From: Algoriphagus sp. NG3
GTDB taxonomy: Bacteria > Bacteroidota > Bacteroidia > Cytophagales > Cyclobacteriaceae
DNA length: 64,000 bases
NCBI RefSeq assembly: GCF_034119865.1
Contig: NZ_CP139421.1
Location: forward strand, 1-64,000
Direction: 5' to 3'
Under the pieces are notes generated by a model. The model worked only from the letters and a program-made list of their open reading frames with translations, was not told the DNA's origin and did no database searches. Below, piece after piece: positions 9,702 through 18,484 of the stretch; the stretch's first letter is position 1, and each line of letters begins with the position of its first letter. Position numbers and translations under genes: made by a program.

Positions 9702-10808
9702 ATGCGACAGAGTTTTGCAATAGCGCTTTTACTGATATTGACTGCCTGTATTGATCCCATTTCCTTCGAGACAGGAAGTGAACCACGCCGGCTGGTTGTG
9801 GACGGCTTTATCTCAAATATTTCCTACCTAGAGCAAAGTAAAAAGGCTGCACCTCCTCAGAGATTTTATGTGGCGTTGCGATGGACTAGTGTAGTTAACA
9901 ATGTCTTGGATGAGGTGATTACTGATGCCAAGGTTACCCTATTGACTTCTGAGGGTGAAAGCTATGCCTATCTCTGGAACCCAGAAGCTAAAAAATACTT
10001 GATCGGGGATGCTGATTTCTCTGCTAAGGTAGGCGTGACTTATAAAGTGCGTATAGAGACTTCTGATGGGAAAATATACGAATCCGACGAGGATGGGATT
10101 CATCCCGCTCCAGCCATTGAGAAAGTAGATGTGGAATATAAGACGATCCTGAAGAGCATTAACGTAGATAGTCAGCCCCAACTAGTCGAGCAGAGAGGTG
10201 TTCAGGTTTCTGTACCATTAAAAGAACATTCGGCAGAAACCTTCCATTTTCGATGGAAAATTGTACCGAGTTGGATTTTCGAAACATCAATGCTTGGGGA
10301 GGGTAATCCAAACAAGCGATGCTATGCGACTAATCTTTATGAATACCAGGCTATAAAAGTATGGGAGGACAAGACAGGGGGGTATAACCGGGATTTGTTT
10401 TTCCTGGAAACAGACGATAATGAGCAGATTAAGCATGGCTATTCAGTCTTTATCACACAATATAGCCTGTCGCCCGAAGGATATCGGTTTTGGGATCAAC
10501 TTGCTACACAGCAACAAAGTGGAGGAGGTATCTTTGACCCTCCTCCATTTGAGTTGGTGACCAATATCCGTAATGTCGCTGATGCTGAAGAGAAGGTTTC
10601 GGGCTACTTCTTTGTAGCCCATGAGTCCTCCTATAGATGGATGCTATTCCCTGAAGATTTACCTTATCAGCTGACATTTTCTGATCCTTGTGAGCCAATT
10701 CCTGGCGTACCATTCATTCCTCCTGCAGGCTGTAGCAATTGCCTGGATTATAGAGGGGCACATACTGATATTTCCAACCAAAAACCATCATGGTGGCACG
10801 AATTCTAA
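9702..10808 (+). CDS. DUF4249 family lipoprotein
   Basis: A 368-residue predicted lipoprotein with lipobox LTAC (C16). The body looks like DUF4249: RRLVVDGFISN near residues 28-38, a beta-rich DAKVTLLTSEGESYAYLW segment, GVTYKVRIETSDGKIYES, and a Cys-rich C-terminal stretch (CEPIPGVPFIPPAGCSNCLDY). DUF4249 proteins are usually encoded beside a TonB-dependent receptor, as here. They are thought to be surface partners, but the molecular role is not established. It starts 2 bp after the receptor and overlaps the next gene by 19 bp, so the three genes are probably one transcript. Confidence 0.88.
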   Translation: MRQSFAIALLLILTACIDPISFETGSEPRRLVVDGFISNISYLEQSKKAAPPQRFYVALRWTSVVNNVLDEVITDAKVTLLTSEGESYAYLWNPEAKKYLIGDADFSAKVGVTYKVRIETSDGKIYESDEDGIHPAPAIEKVDVEYKTILKSINVDSQPQLVEQRGVQVSVPLKEHSAETFHFRWKIVPSWIFETSMLGEGNPNKRCYATNLYEYQAIKVWEDKTGGYNRDLFFLETDDNEQIKHGYSVFITQYSLSPEGYRFWDQLATQQQSGGGIFDPPPFELVTNIRNVADAEEKVSGYFFVAHESSYRWMLFPEDLPYQLTFSDPCEPIPGVPFIPPAGCSNCLDYRGAHTDISNQKPSWWHEF

Positions 10809-12376
10809 CCTATTTATCTGTAATGTTTTTTCTCATTAATTTGGGAGGAAGCCTGGCTTTGGCTCAGGATACACAGAGCAGAGTGGGCATGGTTGTCTCT
10901 TCCTCGATATTTATAAGTGGAGATGTAGTTCCTTTACAGGTATTTCCTGTAGATAATTACGGTAAGCCAGTTGAAAAAGAAGAGCTGCTGAATCTGTATT
11001 TGGTTGATAATACAGGGAAAACTGTAACAATCGAGCGATTCAATGTTTCCTTGGGAAAAGCAACATGTGCTTTGTTATTACCAGAACAGCTGGCTACAGG
11101 GAATTACAAGCTGGTGGCTCATGTCCCCGGCTCGGATTTTCAGACTGAGGCTACTATCCATGTCTATAATCCTGCTGTTTTTTCATCGACTTCCCTCCCC
11201 AAAAATGCTGATCCGGATTTAGATTTGTTAGAACAAAATGTGATTGATAATCAGTCGATTAAGTTTGGATTAGGATCAAGCTCAGCTAAAATCTCATCAA
11301 ATTCCGATGTAACGGAATTAGTGGTTTTGAAAGTGTACGATCCAAAACTCGAAGCGTCTCCGGTATTTGGAACAGTAAAAGAGTCGGAAGTGGTAGTAGA
11401 TAATTCACCCAAATTCAACTTAGTGCCGCCTGTCAATGACCCTAACTCAAGAATCTCAGTTTATTTTCTGGATCAGGGGTTGGTTGAGGAGTTTTCATGG
11501 CGTGATAGTGCGGAATATGGGGATAAGCTGATACGTCATCCCGGTTCTTCATCTGTCTGGGCATTTCAATCCGACAACTTAGGGACGCCAATAGGAGAGG
11601 TGGAGTCGTATCTTTCAGCCTGGAAAAACAATCAATTCAAACCATTTGAAAATACAGTGCCTTTCAGCGAAGCTGTTGTGAAAATTTTAGATCATAAAAG
11701 GACTCGGAAATATGTAGACCAGGTTTACCGGACTGAATTTGGTAGCTATGAACCACTCTCAGAGCAATCAGGACATGTCGCTCCTGATCAAATGTATCTG
11801 GCTAGTGATTATTCTGGTATTGCCACGTTGAGAGAGGCCTTTTCAGGTATAGTCTCAAAGGCTTCCGTAAAACGGAGCAAAAATACATACGAGTTATACC
11901 TGTCCCCGGCTAATGCTGGTTTCCGATACGATTCCGGTCCCCTGATTTTGTTTAATGGATCGCCTCTCTTCAGGCTGGGGGAACTTATGGAAACTCCTTT
12001 TCATCAGATAAAATCCATAGCTGTTTATAACTCCATCCAATCCCAGAAGCGATTTGGAATACTGGGAAGATTTGGGGTTGTAAGCATCGAAATGAAGGAG
12101 GAATTTCAGGATCCATTGAAAGTTCAGAAAGAAAACTATTCCCACTATTTGGGGATAAATGATTTGGTGCAAGTCAATAAAAAGCTTGACTCAGCTCTAC
12201 CGGATCTCCGTCCCATTTTGCTATGGGAATCAAAGGTGTTGGTATCGCCAAGCCAAACTTTCGAATGGGAATCATCAGATGTACCTGGAACTTATCAGCT
12301 GTGGGGGGCTTGCCTAAGCTCCGAAGGTATCTCCATTTTTACGGAAGACCTTCCTGCTTCTCAAACTACCCACTAA
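10790..12376 (+). CDS. Secreted beta-sandwich protein (MG2-like), function unknown
   Basis: A 528-residue secreted protein with a signal peptide ending near SLALAQ. The first ~130 residues resemble the macroglobulin MG2-type fold often found beside Bacteroidota TonB receptors (FISGDVVPLQVFPVDNYGKP, then GNYKLVAHVPGSDFQTEATIHVYNP). The rest shows no recognisable catalytic motif. The start ATG overlaps the end of the DUF4249 gene by 19 bp, which suggests translational coupling and a shared role at the cell surface with the receptor. A MITE-like element begins 36 bp after its stop codon. I cannot name a substrate or reaction. Confidence 0.75.
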   Translation: MVARILTYLSVMFFLINLGGSLALAQDTQSRVGMVVSSSIFISGDVVPLQVFPVDNYGKPVEKEELLNLYLVDNTGKTVTIERFNVSLGKATCALLLPEQLATGNYKLVAHVPGSDFQTEATIHVYNPAVFSSTSLPKNADPDLDLLEQNVIDNQSIKFGLGSSSAKISSNSDVTELVVLKVYDPKLEASPVFGTVKESEVVVDNSPKFNLVPPVNDPNSRISVYFLDQGLVEEFSWRDSAEYGDKLIRHPGSSSVWAFQSDNLGTPIGEVESYLSAWKNNQFKPFENTVPFSEAVVKILDHKRTRKYVDQVYRTEFGSYEPLSEQSGHVAPDQMYLASDYSGIATLREAFSGIVSKASVKRSKNTYELYLSPANAGFRYDSGPLILFNGSPLFRLGELMETPFHQIKSIAVYNSIQSQKRFGILGRFGVVSIEMKEEFQDPLKVQKENYSHYLGINDLVQVNKKLDSALPDLRPILLWESKVLVSPSQTFEWESSDVPGTYQLWGACLSSEGISIFTEDLPASQTTH

Positions 12377-12412
12377 TGGAAGTTGCTACTCATTCTATCA
12401 GATAAATTACTT

Positions 12413-12677
12413 AGGGCCTGCTGAAAAACGCCAGTAATCATTCAAAAGCTATCATTTTGAATGATTAACCCTTTTTTCATGAGTAGGGTTTTTAAGCAAG
12501 TGCAAGCTTATTGAGGAGAATATGCCTTTATCTATGCATCAGAAAATCTCAAAATCGAGATTTTCGAGCTAGTCTCAGGCATACCATCTTCTATGTTGGC
12601 CTCATTCGAGGTATAAGCATACATCTTCACTCGGCCGCCTTGAAGCTGGCATACCTGAGACTTTTTCAGCAAGCCCT
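12413..12677. mobile_element. MITE-like element with 16-bp terminal inverted repeats
   Basis: A 265-bp element between two convergent genes. Its ends are AGGGCCTGCTGAAAAA (12413-12428) and, inverted, AGGGCTTGCTGAAAAA (12662-12677), 15 of 16 identical. Both ends are flanked by the 4-bp direct repeat ACTT (12409-12412 and 12678-12681), as expected of a target-site duplication. It has no transposase. The end sequence resembles IS1182/IS4-type ends as I remember them. Inside are a perfect 12-bp-arm hairpin (12436-12466) and a GAAAATCTC...GAGATTTTC palindrome. The 64-codon open frame inside is not a believable gene. Confidence 0.72.
12436..12478 (+). terminator. Terminator-like hairpin inside the MITE
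   Basis: AATCATTCAAAA (12436-12447) pairs perfectly with TTTTGAATGATT (12455-12466) across a 7-nt loop, followed by AACCC and a run of T. It lies 60 bp after the secreted-protein gene and could end that transcript, which would mean the mobile element supplies the terminator. Confidence 0.6.
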
Positions 12678-12728
12678 ACTTAATCTGAGCAGTTACCTGT
12701 TTTAGCCAGTTCAGAGAAAAAGGACTTG

Positions 12729-14180
12729 CTACCTCACACTATAACTTTGCATAAAGGGCTGTCCGTTGGAAGCCACACCTTCCAATAAAAGCCTTCCGCT
12801 GTATTTCTCCAGATAGGCGCCTACTTTATTGGGATCCTCTGCAGGGTTTCCGTTGATCTGGGTGATGATGAATCCTTCACGCAAGCCAAGCTCCCGTAGA
12901 TATCCTCGTGTCAATCCGGTGATTTTAATTCCATAATCCACTCCGAATTTGTCTTTCTCAATGGTGTTGACAGCCTCTAGTCTTGCTCCTAAAATACCTG
13001 AACTATAGAATTCTCGCTTGATTACGCCGTCCCCACCTTCTAGGTTTTGAAGTCGGAGATCGGCTGTTTTTGAAGATCCTTTCCGTAGAAAATCAACACT
13101 AAGGTCATCGCCTGGATAATAATAGGACAATGCTTCTTCAAAGCTTCCCTTTCCTGTAATTATCTGGTTTCCTAGTTTGGTGATCACATCGTTCCGTTGC
13201 AATCCGGCTTGCTCTGCCGCACCTCCTTTGATCACATGGGTGACTATGACCCCATCCAGGGTTTTGATGTTCATTTCCTCTGCTAGCTCAGGTGTGATCT
13301 CTACCGCTTCTATGCCCGGAATAGCTTTTTGAACCTCGCCATATTGTATCAGGTCATTGGAGACTTTCAATGCTATATCCACCGGAACGGCAAATCCATA
13401 TCCTGTATAAGACCCTGTTCTGGACAGAATAGCAGTATTGATCCCAACAAGTTCGCCATTTACATTGACAAGAGCGCCTCCAGAGTTGCCCGGGTTGATA
13501 GGAGCATCTGTCTGAATAAAGCTTTCCAGAGGAAAATCCCCTCCCAGGATATTGATTTGTCGTTCTTTTGCCGATACAATTCCGGCGGTGACAGTAGAGG
13601 TAAGGTTGAAAGGATTTCCAACTGCAAGTACCCACTCACCGATTTTCAGATCCCGGCTGCTTCCCCGTTTTATTGCGGGCAGATTTTCTCCTTCGATTTT
13701 TAGTACAGCGATGTCTGTATTTTTATCTGTGCCGATCAATTTGGCTTTGAATGTTCTCTTCTTATGTACCACTTCTATGGTTTCCGCCCTGTCGATTACG
13801 TGATTGTTGGTGACTATGTAGCCATCCGAAGAGATGATCACACCGGATCCTGTACTCACTTGCTGTGTGGGTACGCCGCCGCCTCCGAAGAAGTAATCAA
13901 ACATACTGTATCTTCTGGGATCAGTTCCCGAAAAGTTTTTTATGAAAACAACAGATTCTGTGCTGTTTTCTGATGCTTCCACAAATGAAACTGGCACATC
14001 CGTAGCAATGTGTGGCCTTGAGGAAGGTTGATATTGGGAGGTGAAACTGACTTCTGTTTGATTGGAGAGAGGCAAATCATGGAATTGCTCTGTTTCCACA
14101 AAGTTAATCGATGTCCAGACTGCAGCTCCGGCCAAGCCTGCCAGAAAGGACACTCCGGTTGTTTTGAATAGACTGTTCAT
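12729..14180 (-). CDS. HtrA/DegQ-family periplasmic serine protease (S1C)
   Basis: A periplasmic ATP-independent protease/chaperone that degrades misfolded envelope proteins. The 483 residues start with a membrane or signal segment (VSFLAGLAGAAVWTSI). A trypsin-like domain follows with the full triad: His127 (VTNNHVID), Asp156 (TDIAVLKI) and Ser233 (GNSGGAL). One clear PDZ domain comes next (GVIVTHVIKGGAAEQAGL), then a second divergent PDZ at the C-terminus (LREGFIITQINGNP). The gene is transcribed away from dxr across a 230-bp gap. A second HtrA of similar layout lies at 29512-31017, so the window holds two paralogs. Confidence 0.93.
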   Translation of the reverse strand: MNSLFKTTGVSFLAGLAGAAVWTSINFVETEQFHDLPLSNQTEVSFTSQYQPSSRPHIATDVPVSFVEASENSTESVVFIKNFSGTDPRRYSMFDYFFGGGGVPTQQVSTGSGVIISSDGYIVTNNHVIDRAETIEVVHKKRTFKAKLIGTDKNTDIAVLKIEGENLPAIKRGSSRDLKIGEWVLAVGNPFNLTSTVTAGIVSAKERQINILGGDFPLESFIQTDAPINPGNSGGALVNVNGELVGINTAILSRTGSYTGYGFAVPVDIALKVSNDLIQYGEVQKAIPGIEAVEITPELAEEMNIKTLDGVIVTHVIKGGAAEQAGLQRNDVITKLGNQIITGKGSFEEALSYYYPGDDLSVDFLRKGSSKTADLRLQNLEGGDGVIKREFYSSGILGARLEAVNTIEKDKFGVDYGIKITGLTRGYLRELGLREGFIITQINGNPAEDPNKVGAYLEKYSGRLLLEGVASNGQPFMQSYSVR

Positions 14181-14410
14181 AGCGAATTATTTATCAAAGT
14201 GACGGATTGCACTGGTTTCTGTTGAGAATTTCACTTTTTTTAAGTTCAAAGTGTCATAAAATCTCTTCTTTTTAGCCTTTAAAAATATGCCATCTGATAA
14301 AATCTGACGAATTGTACAAGGAAAAGTGGGAGCATCTTGTAATTTTGTCAGCAATTGAGAAAACTCACCAAATCTAAAGAGTTTTGATTTACTCAACAAT
14401 CCAAAACTGA

Positions 14411-15577
14411 ATGACAGAACCCAAACGCGTAGCCATTCTGGGAAGCACCGGAAGTATAGGTACCCAAACCCTGGAGGTGATCCGGCAGCATCCTGAAGAT
14501 TTTATTGTGGAGGTTCTTACCGCACAGAACAATGCGGATTTACTGATTGAGCAGGCCCTGGAGTTTAATCCAAACGTCGTGGTGATCGGCAATGAAAGTC
14601 TATATTCCAAAGTTCGGGATACCCTTCAGCCAAAGGATATTAAGGTGTATGCGGGTGATAAAGCTATTGCCCAGGTGGTGGAGATGGAAACTATTGATGT
14701 GGTATTGACTGCATTGGTGGGCTATTCTGGATTGATTCCTACCGTAAACGCCATCAAGGCGGGTAAGCAGATCGCCTTGGCAAACAAAGAGACTCTTGTT
14801 GTAGCAGGAGAGATTATCACTGCTTTGGCAAAGGAAAACCGGGTCAATATCTATCCTGTTGATTCCGAACATTCGGCTATTTTTCAGTGCCTGATCGGTG
14901 AGTTCCATAATCCTATTGAGAAAATCATTCTGACTGCCTCTGGTGGTCCCTTTAGGGGAAAGGACAGGACTTTCCTAGAAACGGTCACCCGTGAGCAGGC
15001 ACTTAAGCATCCCAACTGGGACATGGGGGCAAAAATCACCATAGACTCCGCATCTTTAATGAATAAAGGTCTGGAAGTGATCGAGGCAAAATGGCTGTTT
15101 GGACTAAAAACCGAACAGATTGATGTCGTCGTACATCCTCAGAGTATTATACATTCCATGGTACAGTTTGAAGATGGATCGATCAAAGCACAACTCGGAT
15201 TACCAGATATGCGTATCCCCATTCAGTTTGCCCTGAGCTTTCCGGATCGGTTGAAAAGTGATTTTGAGCGGTTTGACTTTATGAATTACCCTCAATTGAC
15301 CTTCGAACAACCGGATTTAACCACCTTTAAGAATCTTCAGCTAGCCTATGATGCCCTTGCCAAAGGCGGTACAGCACCCTGTGTGTTGAATGCTGCCAAT
15401 GAAATAGCGGTAGCCGCTTTCCTGAATAAAGAAGTGGGTTTTCTGGAAATGTCGGATCTGATTGGCGAAACTCTCGAAAAAGCTGAGTTTATTGCACATC
15501 CAAATTTGGATGACTATGTGGAGACAGATAAGCGGGCAAGAGAAATTACAAAAGAACTAATAACGAATAAAGTATAA
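14411..15577 (+). CDS. dxr: 1-deoxy-D-xylulose 5-phosphate reductoisomerase
   Basis: NADPH- and metal-dependent enzyme of the MEP isoprenoid pathway; it converts DXP to 2-C-methyl-D-erythritol 4-phosphate in the cytoplasm. The 388 residues match family length. Visible landmarks are the Rossmann start AILGSTGSIGTQTLEVIR, LANKETLVVAGE, the metal-site region PVDSEHSAIFQCL, TASGGPFRGKDR, and HPNWDMGAKITIDSASLMNKG (given here as one motif region near residues 196-216). Its TAA stop overlaps the ATG of rseP by one base (TAATG), so the two are almost certainly translationally coupled. dxr-rseP order is common in bacteria. Confidence 0.97.
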   Translation: MTEPKRVAILGSTGSIGTQTLEVIRQHPEDFIVEVLTAQNNADLLIEQALEFNPNVVVIGNESLYSKVRDTLQPKDIKVYAGDKAIAQVVEMETIDVVLTALVGYSGLIPTVNAIKAGKQIALANKETLVVAGEIITALAKENRVNIYPVDSEHSAIFQCLIGEFHNPIEKIILTASGGPFRGKDRTFLETVTREQALKHPNWDMGAKITIDSASLMNKGLEVIEAKWLFGLKTEQIDVVVHPQSIIHSMVQFEDGSIKAQLGLPDMRIPIQFALSFPDRLKSDFERFDFMNYPQLTFEQPDLTTFKNLQLAYDALAKGGTAPCVLNAANEIAVAAFLNKEVGFLEMSDLIGETLEKAEFIAHPNLDDYVETDKRAREITKELITNKV

Positions 15578-16902
15578 TGGATACCTTAATTATGGTGGGT
15601 CAATTACTCCTGGGATTATCGATCTTGGTGGGTTTACACGAGTTGGGCCACTTGCTTACCGCCAAGATGTTTGGCATGAGAGTAGAAAAATTCTCAATTG
15701 GATTTCCTCCAAAAATCGCCGGATTCCAGTACGGTGAAACAGAATATTCCATTGGGGCTATTCCACTGGGTGGATTTGTAAAAATCTCCGGAATGGTGGA
15801 TGAATCCATGGATTCAGATCAGATGGCAGGAGAGCCCCAGCCTTGGGAGTTCCGCTCCAAGCCAGCTTGGCAGCGCCTCATTGTGATGCTGGGTGGGATT
15901 ATCGTCAATGTCGTAACAGGTATTGTGATCTTCGTAATCTTGGTTTATAATAATGGGGAAACCTATTATTCACGTGATCAGGTGGTAGAAAACGGTATTG
16001 TCGCCCTTGAAATCGGAGAGTCCATAGGTTTACAGACTGGAGATAAGATTTTGGACATCAATGGTGAGCCTTATGAAAAACTTGGTGACCTGTCCTCACC
16101 ATCTACTTTACTTAGCGAAGATGGCTACTACACTGTAGATCGTGGAGGTGAAATCATCAAAGTCGCTATCCCAAGAGGCTTTATCAATTCATTTAACAGT
16201 AAGGCAGCGGTGAATAGCTTTGTTTATATTCGAATTCCGTTTGAATTAGCCGTTGTCGACAAGGGTGGTCCAGCTGACAAAGCAGGAATCAGCCCAGAGC
16301 ATAAAATCCTGACGGTGAATGGCCAGCCTATCACATACTTTGATGAGCTCCAATCGGAGCTAGCAAAGGTAAAAGACCAAGAAGCAAATATTGAATTATT
16401 GACTAGCACAAATGATACTGTGCATACTATGGTAGCAGTTACGGAACGAGGTACGATTGGTATAGCTAGAGCTGAGACAATTGAAATGATCCAGAGTAAA
16501 TACAGCTTTGGAGAATCTATTACAGAGGGAACAACTAAAGCTTTTACTGTAGTGATAGACAATGCGAAAGCAATGGGTAAAATGTTTACCGGTGAGGTGT
16601 CTACCAAAAATGTCAGCGGGCCTATTGGAATGGCAAAAATCTACGGTGATACTTGGGATTGGACAAGGTTTTGGTACATTACAGGGTTGATTTCCATGAT
16701 TTTGGCCTTTATGAATCTACTGCCCATCCCTGCACTGGATGGAGGACATGTGATCTTCTTACTTTATGAGATGATTTCCGGACGGGCGCCATCTGATAGA
16801 TTCCTGGAGAATGCACAGAAAGTCGGAATGGTCGTCTTACTGGCTTTGATGGTTTTTGCGATCGGAAACGATGTGCTGAAGTTGTTTACAGGAGAGGGTT
16901 AA
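15577..16902 (+). CDS. rseP: RseP-type site-2 membrane metalloprotease
   Basis: Intramembrane zinc protease that cuts membrane-anchored regulatory proteins such as anti-sigma factors. The 441 residues contain the HExxH motif HELGH (H21, E22, H25) in the first membrane helix. A periplasmic part with two PDZ-like segments follows (IGLQTGDKILDINGEPY and GPADKAGISPEHKILTVNG). The second active-site motif is NLLPIPALDGGH (metal ligand D388), and further membrane segments run to the C-terminus. Its ATG overlaps the dxr stop. Which anti-sigma factor it processes is not visible; none is encoded nearby. Confidence 0.95.
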   Translation: MDTLIMVGQLLLGLSILVGLHELGHLLTAKMFGMRVEKFSIGFPPKIAGFQYGETEYSIGAIPLGGFVKISGMVDESMDSDQMAGEPQPWEFRSKPAWQRLIVMLGGIIVNVVTGIVIFVILVYNNGETYYSRDQVVENGIVALEIGESIGLQTGDKILDINGEPYEKLGDLSSPSTLLSEDGYYTVDRGGEIIKVAIPRGFINSFNSKAAVNSFVYIRIPFELAVVDKGGPADKAGISPEHKILTVNGQPITYFDELQSELAKVKDQEANIELLTSTNDTVHTMVAVTERGTIGIARAETIEMIQSKYSFGESITEGTTKAFTVVIDNAKAMGKMFTGEVSTKNVSGPIGMAKIYGDTWDWTRFWYITGLISMILAFMNLLPIPALDGGHVIFLLYEMISGRAPSDRFLENAQKVGMVVLLALMVFAIGNDVLKLFTGEG

Positions 16903-16920
16903 ACAAGTGAAAATGCAAAT

Positions 16921-16951
16921 AAAAAAAGCCGGGAGAAATTCCGGTTTTTTT
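16921..16951 (+). terminator. Intrinsic terminator of dxr-rseP
   Basis: An A-tract plus GCCGG (16921-16932) pairs with CCGG plus a T-tract (16941-16951), giving an 11-bp stem with one G-T pair and an 8-nt loop, 19 bp after the rseP stop. Confidence 0.8.
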
Positions 16952-17047
16952 ATTGCCAACTAGTTCGATTTTCCACTAAAAATAATTTTAACTAACCTAT
17001 AGCTAGTTAAAATTAATCTAATTATCTAGCGTGATAATTAGAGATAT

Positions 17048-18322
17048 ATGAATAAAATTATACGAATGGCATTACTCATGATTTTTGTGTGCATGCCATT
17101 TTTTTATGCCCAGTCACAGAGTGGGTATCTAGAGGAAGAGATATGGTCTAGAACCAATCCGACTACGGGTTTGGAATCGGATTTTATTATTACCTCTAGT
17201 GGTATCAAGCTTTTTGGGAAAATCATCAGCAACTACGATTATTCTAATTATGATAAAGTTGAATTTGAACATAATGGGAGTTTAAAAACTTATTTTCCCG
17301 CAGATCTCCAAGCTTTTGGTTTGTCCAATGGGAGGTTTTTCATGAGTAAAAAGTTGGATGAATCTTCCTCACTAGAATTTGTACAGATTTTATTTTCCGG
17401 CAAACTCCAGTTGGATTATAAAAAGGGTAAATATTATATAGACAACGGTATAGAGATACAAGAGCTTCGCTCATATTATCAGGATGTGACCTATGATGGA
17501 GAAAAGAGGAGAAAACGTATCAAATTGTATATTTCTACACTTAAAATATTGACAGCTGGAAGCTGTGGTTTTGAGCTCACGGAGTTGATAGAAAAGTCAA
17601 GCTTGGATGAACAGGATTTTATTAAGATTCTAACCCAATACCACGAATGTGAAAAGCTCCCTTACAAGCTACATGTGGAGAAAATCCCATTTGTCCAGAT
17701 CTCTCCGACTGTGGCGTTGGGTATAGGTGGTGATTTCACTAAAGCATCGGAAATTCTTGAAGGGGTAAATTACGCTTTTAGCAATTCTTTAAGTTACAAA
17801 GCTCTGGCAGGTTTGAGACTTCATGATTTCAGGAAATTCCCAAAGTCATCAATTGATTTAAGGGTAGGGTACCAAATGAAAAGCTCAACTCTTGATGTAA
17901 GCTATATTGCCAGGCAGGAGCTGATTACTGCAAGCCAAGAGTTTCAGGAAAGTACTATTGTGATACCCTTTAGTTATAATTTCAGTATCATCAAAAGAGG
18001 TGAAAAAGACATATATGTAGGTTTAGTCCTTACAGCCTGGCTAAGTTCCCTCAAAAATGAACTTACAATTATAGAACAAAGTAGGATCAATGTCCCAGAG
18101 GTGATATTCCTGTATGAAAGGGACTTTATGACACTTACCGATTATTCAGTGAAGCCAGGGGTAAAAGTAGGGGCGAATTTGCCGCTGGCAGGTAAAATGA
18201 AATTGTTCACCGAAATGGAGGTTGATTTCTTTAACAACTTCTATTCAGTCCAAGTGCTGAATTTGCCTGGGGTTGATATTAGCCGCACCTATGTTTCATT
18301 ACAATTTGGCTTACAGTTTTAA
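17048..18322 (+). CDS. Secreted/outer-membrane beta-barrel-like protein, unknown function
   Basis: A 424-residue protein with a signal peptide (MALLMIFVCMPFFYAQS region). The N-terminal half has a charged, soluble look with a single Cys pair region (GSCGFELTELIEK ... YHECEKLP). The C-terminal ~200 residues show alternating aromatic/hydrophobic strands ending in YVSLQFGLQF, which fits a small outer membrane beta-barrel. I do not recognise a named family. It stands alone between the rseP terminator and a dispersed repeat that starts 2 bp after its stop codon. Confidence 0.65.
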   Translation: MNKIIRMALLMIFVCMPFFYAQSQSGYLEEEIWSRTNPTTGLESDFIITSSGIKLFGKIISNYDYSNYDKVEFEHNGSLKTYFPADLQAFGLSNGRFFMSKKLDESSSLEFVQILFSGKLQLDYKKGKYYIDNGIEIQELRSYYQDVTYDGEKRRKRIKLYISTLKILTAGSCGFELTELIEKSSLDEQDFIKILTQYHECEKLPYKLHVEKIPFVQISPTVALGIGGDFTKASEILEGVNYAFSNSLSYKALAGLRLHDFRKFPKSSIDLRVGYQMKSSTLDVSYIARQELITASQEFQESTIVIPFSYNFSIIKRGEKDIYVGLVLTAWLSSLKNELTIIEQSRINVPEVIFLYERDFMTLTDYSVKPGVKVGANLPLAGKMKLFTEMEVDFFNNFYSVQVLNLPGVDISRTYVSLQFGLQF

Positions 18323-18324
18323 AG

Positions 18325-18460
18325 CTATGAAATCGACCCTTACTACCGGGCAGACAGACTTGTCGAAGGCGACACACAGAGGGATGATTATACGCCCTGC
18401 TACCTGCCTTCCAGCAGTGGATACCCGATCCGACGTGATGGACGGGACAGGCTATATGGC
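18325..18460 (+). repeat. Dispersed intergenic repeat, copy 1
   Basis: This ~135-bp block, directly after a stop codon, is homologous to the reverse complement of 36686-36799. Shared segments in order are CTATGAAATCGA, a CAGACAGAC-like stretch, GCGACACACAGAGGGATGAT, GCTACCTGCCT and a final ACGGGACA. It has no coding potential. In both places it begins 2-3 bp after the stop codon of a gene on the same strand. Confidence 0.7.
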
Positions 18461-18484
18461 CTTTTATAGACAAATTATAATCAT

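Noticed and set aside
12511..12705. 64-codon open frame in the MITE
   Set aside because: It runs through the terminal inverted repeat and has no protein-like features.
14187..14399. 70-codon minus-strand frame between htrA and dxr
   Set aside because: No family resemblance; it fills the divergent promoter region and ends at the dxr start.
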